Positions 63,550-64,000 of a stretch of DNA of 64,000 bases are shown here, in pieces. Where the stretch lies: positions 53,771,423-53,835,422 of the forward strand of contig OX421968.1 in NCBI GenBank assembly GCA_949128115.1, given 5' to 3'. This stretch comes from Anaspis maculata (lineage: Eukaryota; Arthropoda; Insecta; Coleoptera; Scraptiidae). Every line of letters starts with the position of its first letter. Within the stretch, counting starts at the first letter, position 1. Below the pieces are notes generated by a model. That model did not search any database, was not told where the DNA came from, and saw nothing but the letters and a program-made list of their open reading frames with translations. The translations under genes were made by a program, and so were the position numbers.

Positions 63550-64000
63550 GAAGGTCCGTACAGTCTTCGGCATCGAGCATCTGGACTATTTAGCTTTTCT
63601 TGTGTTTTGACGATGAAGGAGTGGACTGATGATGGAATATGTAAGGACCTTTCTTGTAGACAACACAATTTCCAACAATTTTGCCCCAAGTGCTTTTCCT
63701 CCAAGTGCCATCGTTTACGAGATAAACACGAAACACTGATCCTCAAGTTCTTCTCGAGGCCACAACGGCCGAAGCTCACACCGGATTATTGAGGAGTTTT
63801 AATATGTTGAACTACATGCTTAACTGAGCTTATATACAAAAATCCGGCTAGTTTTCATTTTTGTTCGCTATTTTTTCTATAATTCCTGGACTAAATAGCA
63901 TCTCAAAAACCATTTTAGAATGATGGATTCATTTCAGAAATCAGATATGTCCCGGATATTTTAATATTATTTTATGTCATTCCATGTCATTTCAAAGTAT

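Larger units (their letters stand above)
61175..63896. mobile_element. Long foldback with an inserted 1.27-kb element
   Basis: The left arm starts ATTAGTCCAGGAATT and the right arm ends AATTCCTGGACTAAAT. Arms pair over about 650 bp, including GAACAAAAATGATAACTAGCCG, CGAAGCTCTCACCGG-type and TTCTCGAG blocks. The right arm is broken at 62,280 and resumes after 63,549. The inner core (61,633-62,169) has its own CAGGGTGA ... TCACCCTG ends. Confidence 0.85.

Overview
The window is animal nuclear DNA, almost certainly insect. It is AT-rich, its genes are split by GT-AG introns (several only 50-76 nt long), and it is crowded with DNA transposons and their short derivatives. Motifs such as TAGGTACCTACC and a tRNA-derived SINE fit an insect. 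A sap-feeding hemipteran such as a whitefly is my guess from the repeat style, but the sequence does not prove it.

Three host genes can be supported, all on the + strand. (1) 13,098-17,263: a complete CSN2 (COP9 signalosome subunit 2, fly 'alien') gene of seven exons, predicted 444 aa. (2) 25,490-36,007: an ABHD8-like alpha/beta hydrolase in five phase-compatible exons, predicted 489 aa. The three catalytic exons (35,120-36,007) are firm; the two N-terminal exons are an inference. (3) 43,854-45,443 and probably beyond: the 5' part of a gene for a PDZ protein with SH3-type proline-rich motifs, which I cannot name. A GC-rich exon at 43,200-43,530 may be its 5' leader. A weak minus-strand candidate gene lies at 53,038-53,792.

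Most of the rest is transposon-derived. The dominant theme is long inverted-repeat (foldback) elements, often nested. Many are flanked by TA and begin CAGGGTG or AACTAC/AAGTGC, pointing to Tc1/mariner-type mobilisation. One of them (38,502-41,392) surrounds a decayed Tc1-like transposase. Others include three hAT-type elements with exact 8-bp target duplications (770-1,523; 23,883-24,676; 58,921-59,198), a Harbinger-like MITE with TAA duplications (54,587-54,751), a likely solo LTR with a 4-bp duplication inside a foldback (50,206-52,143), and a SINE with a 7-bp duplication (55,014-55,336).

Layout: 0-4.2 kb hAT element and a foldback; 4.2-10 kb mixed repeats and a diverged tandem duplication; 10-12.7 kb a large foldback ending just upstream of CSN2; 13.1-17.3 kb CSN2, with two foldbacks in its only long intron; 17.3-25.4 kb MITEs and nested foldbacks; 25.5-36 kb the ABHD8-like gene, whose two long introns carry foldbacks; 36-43 kb the Tc1-containing foldback; 43.2-45.4 kb the PDZ gene; 45.4-64 kb intergenic or intronic repeats. 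The three host genes have no evident functional link.
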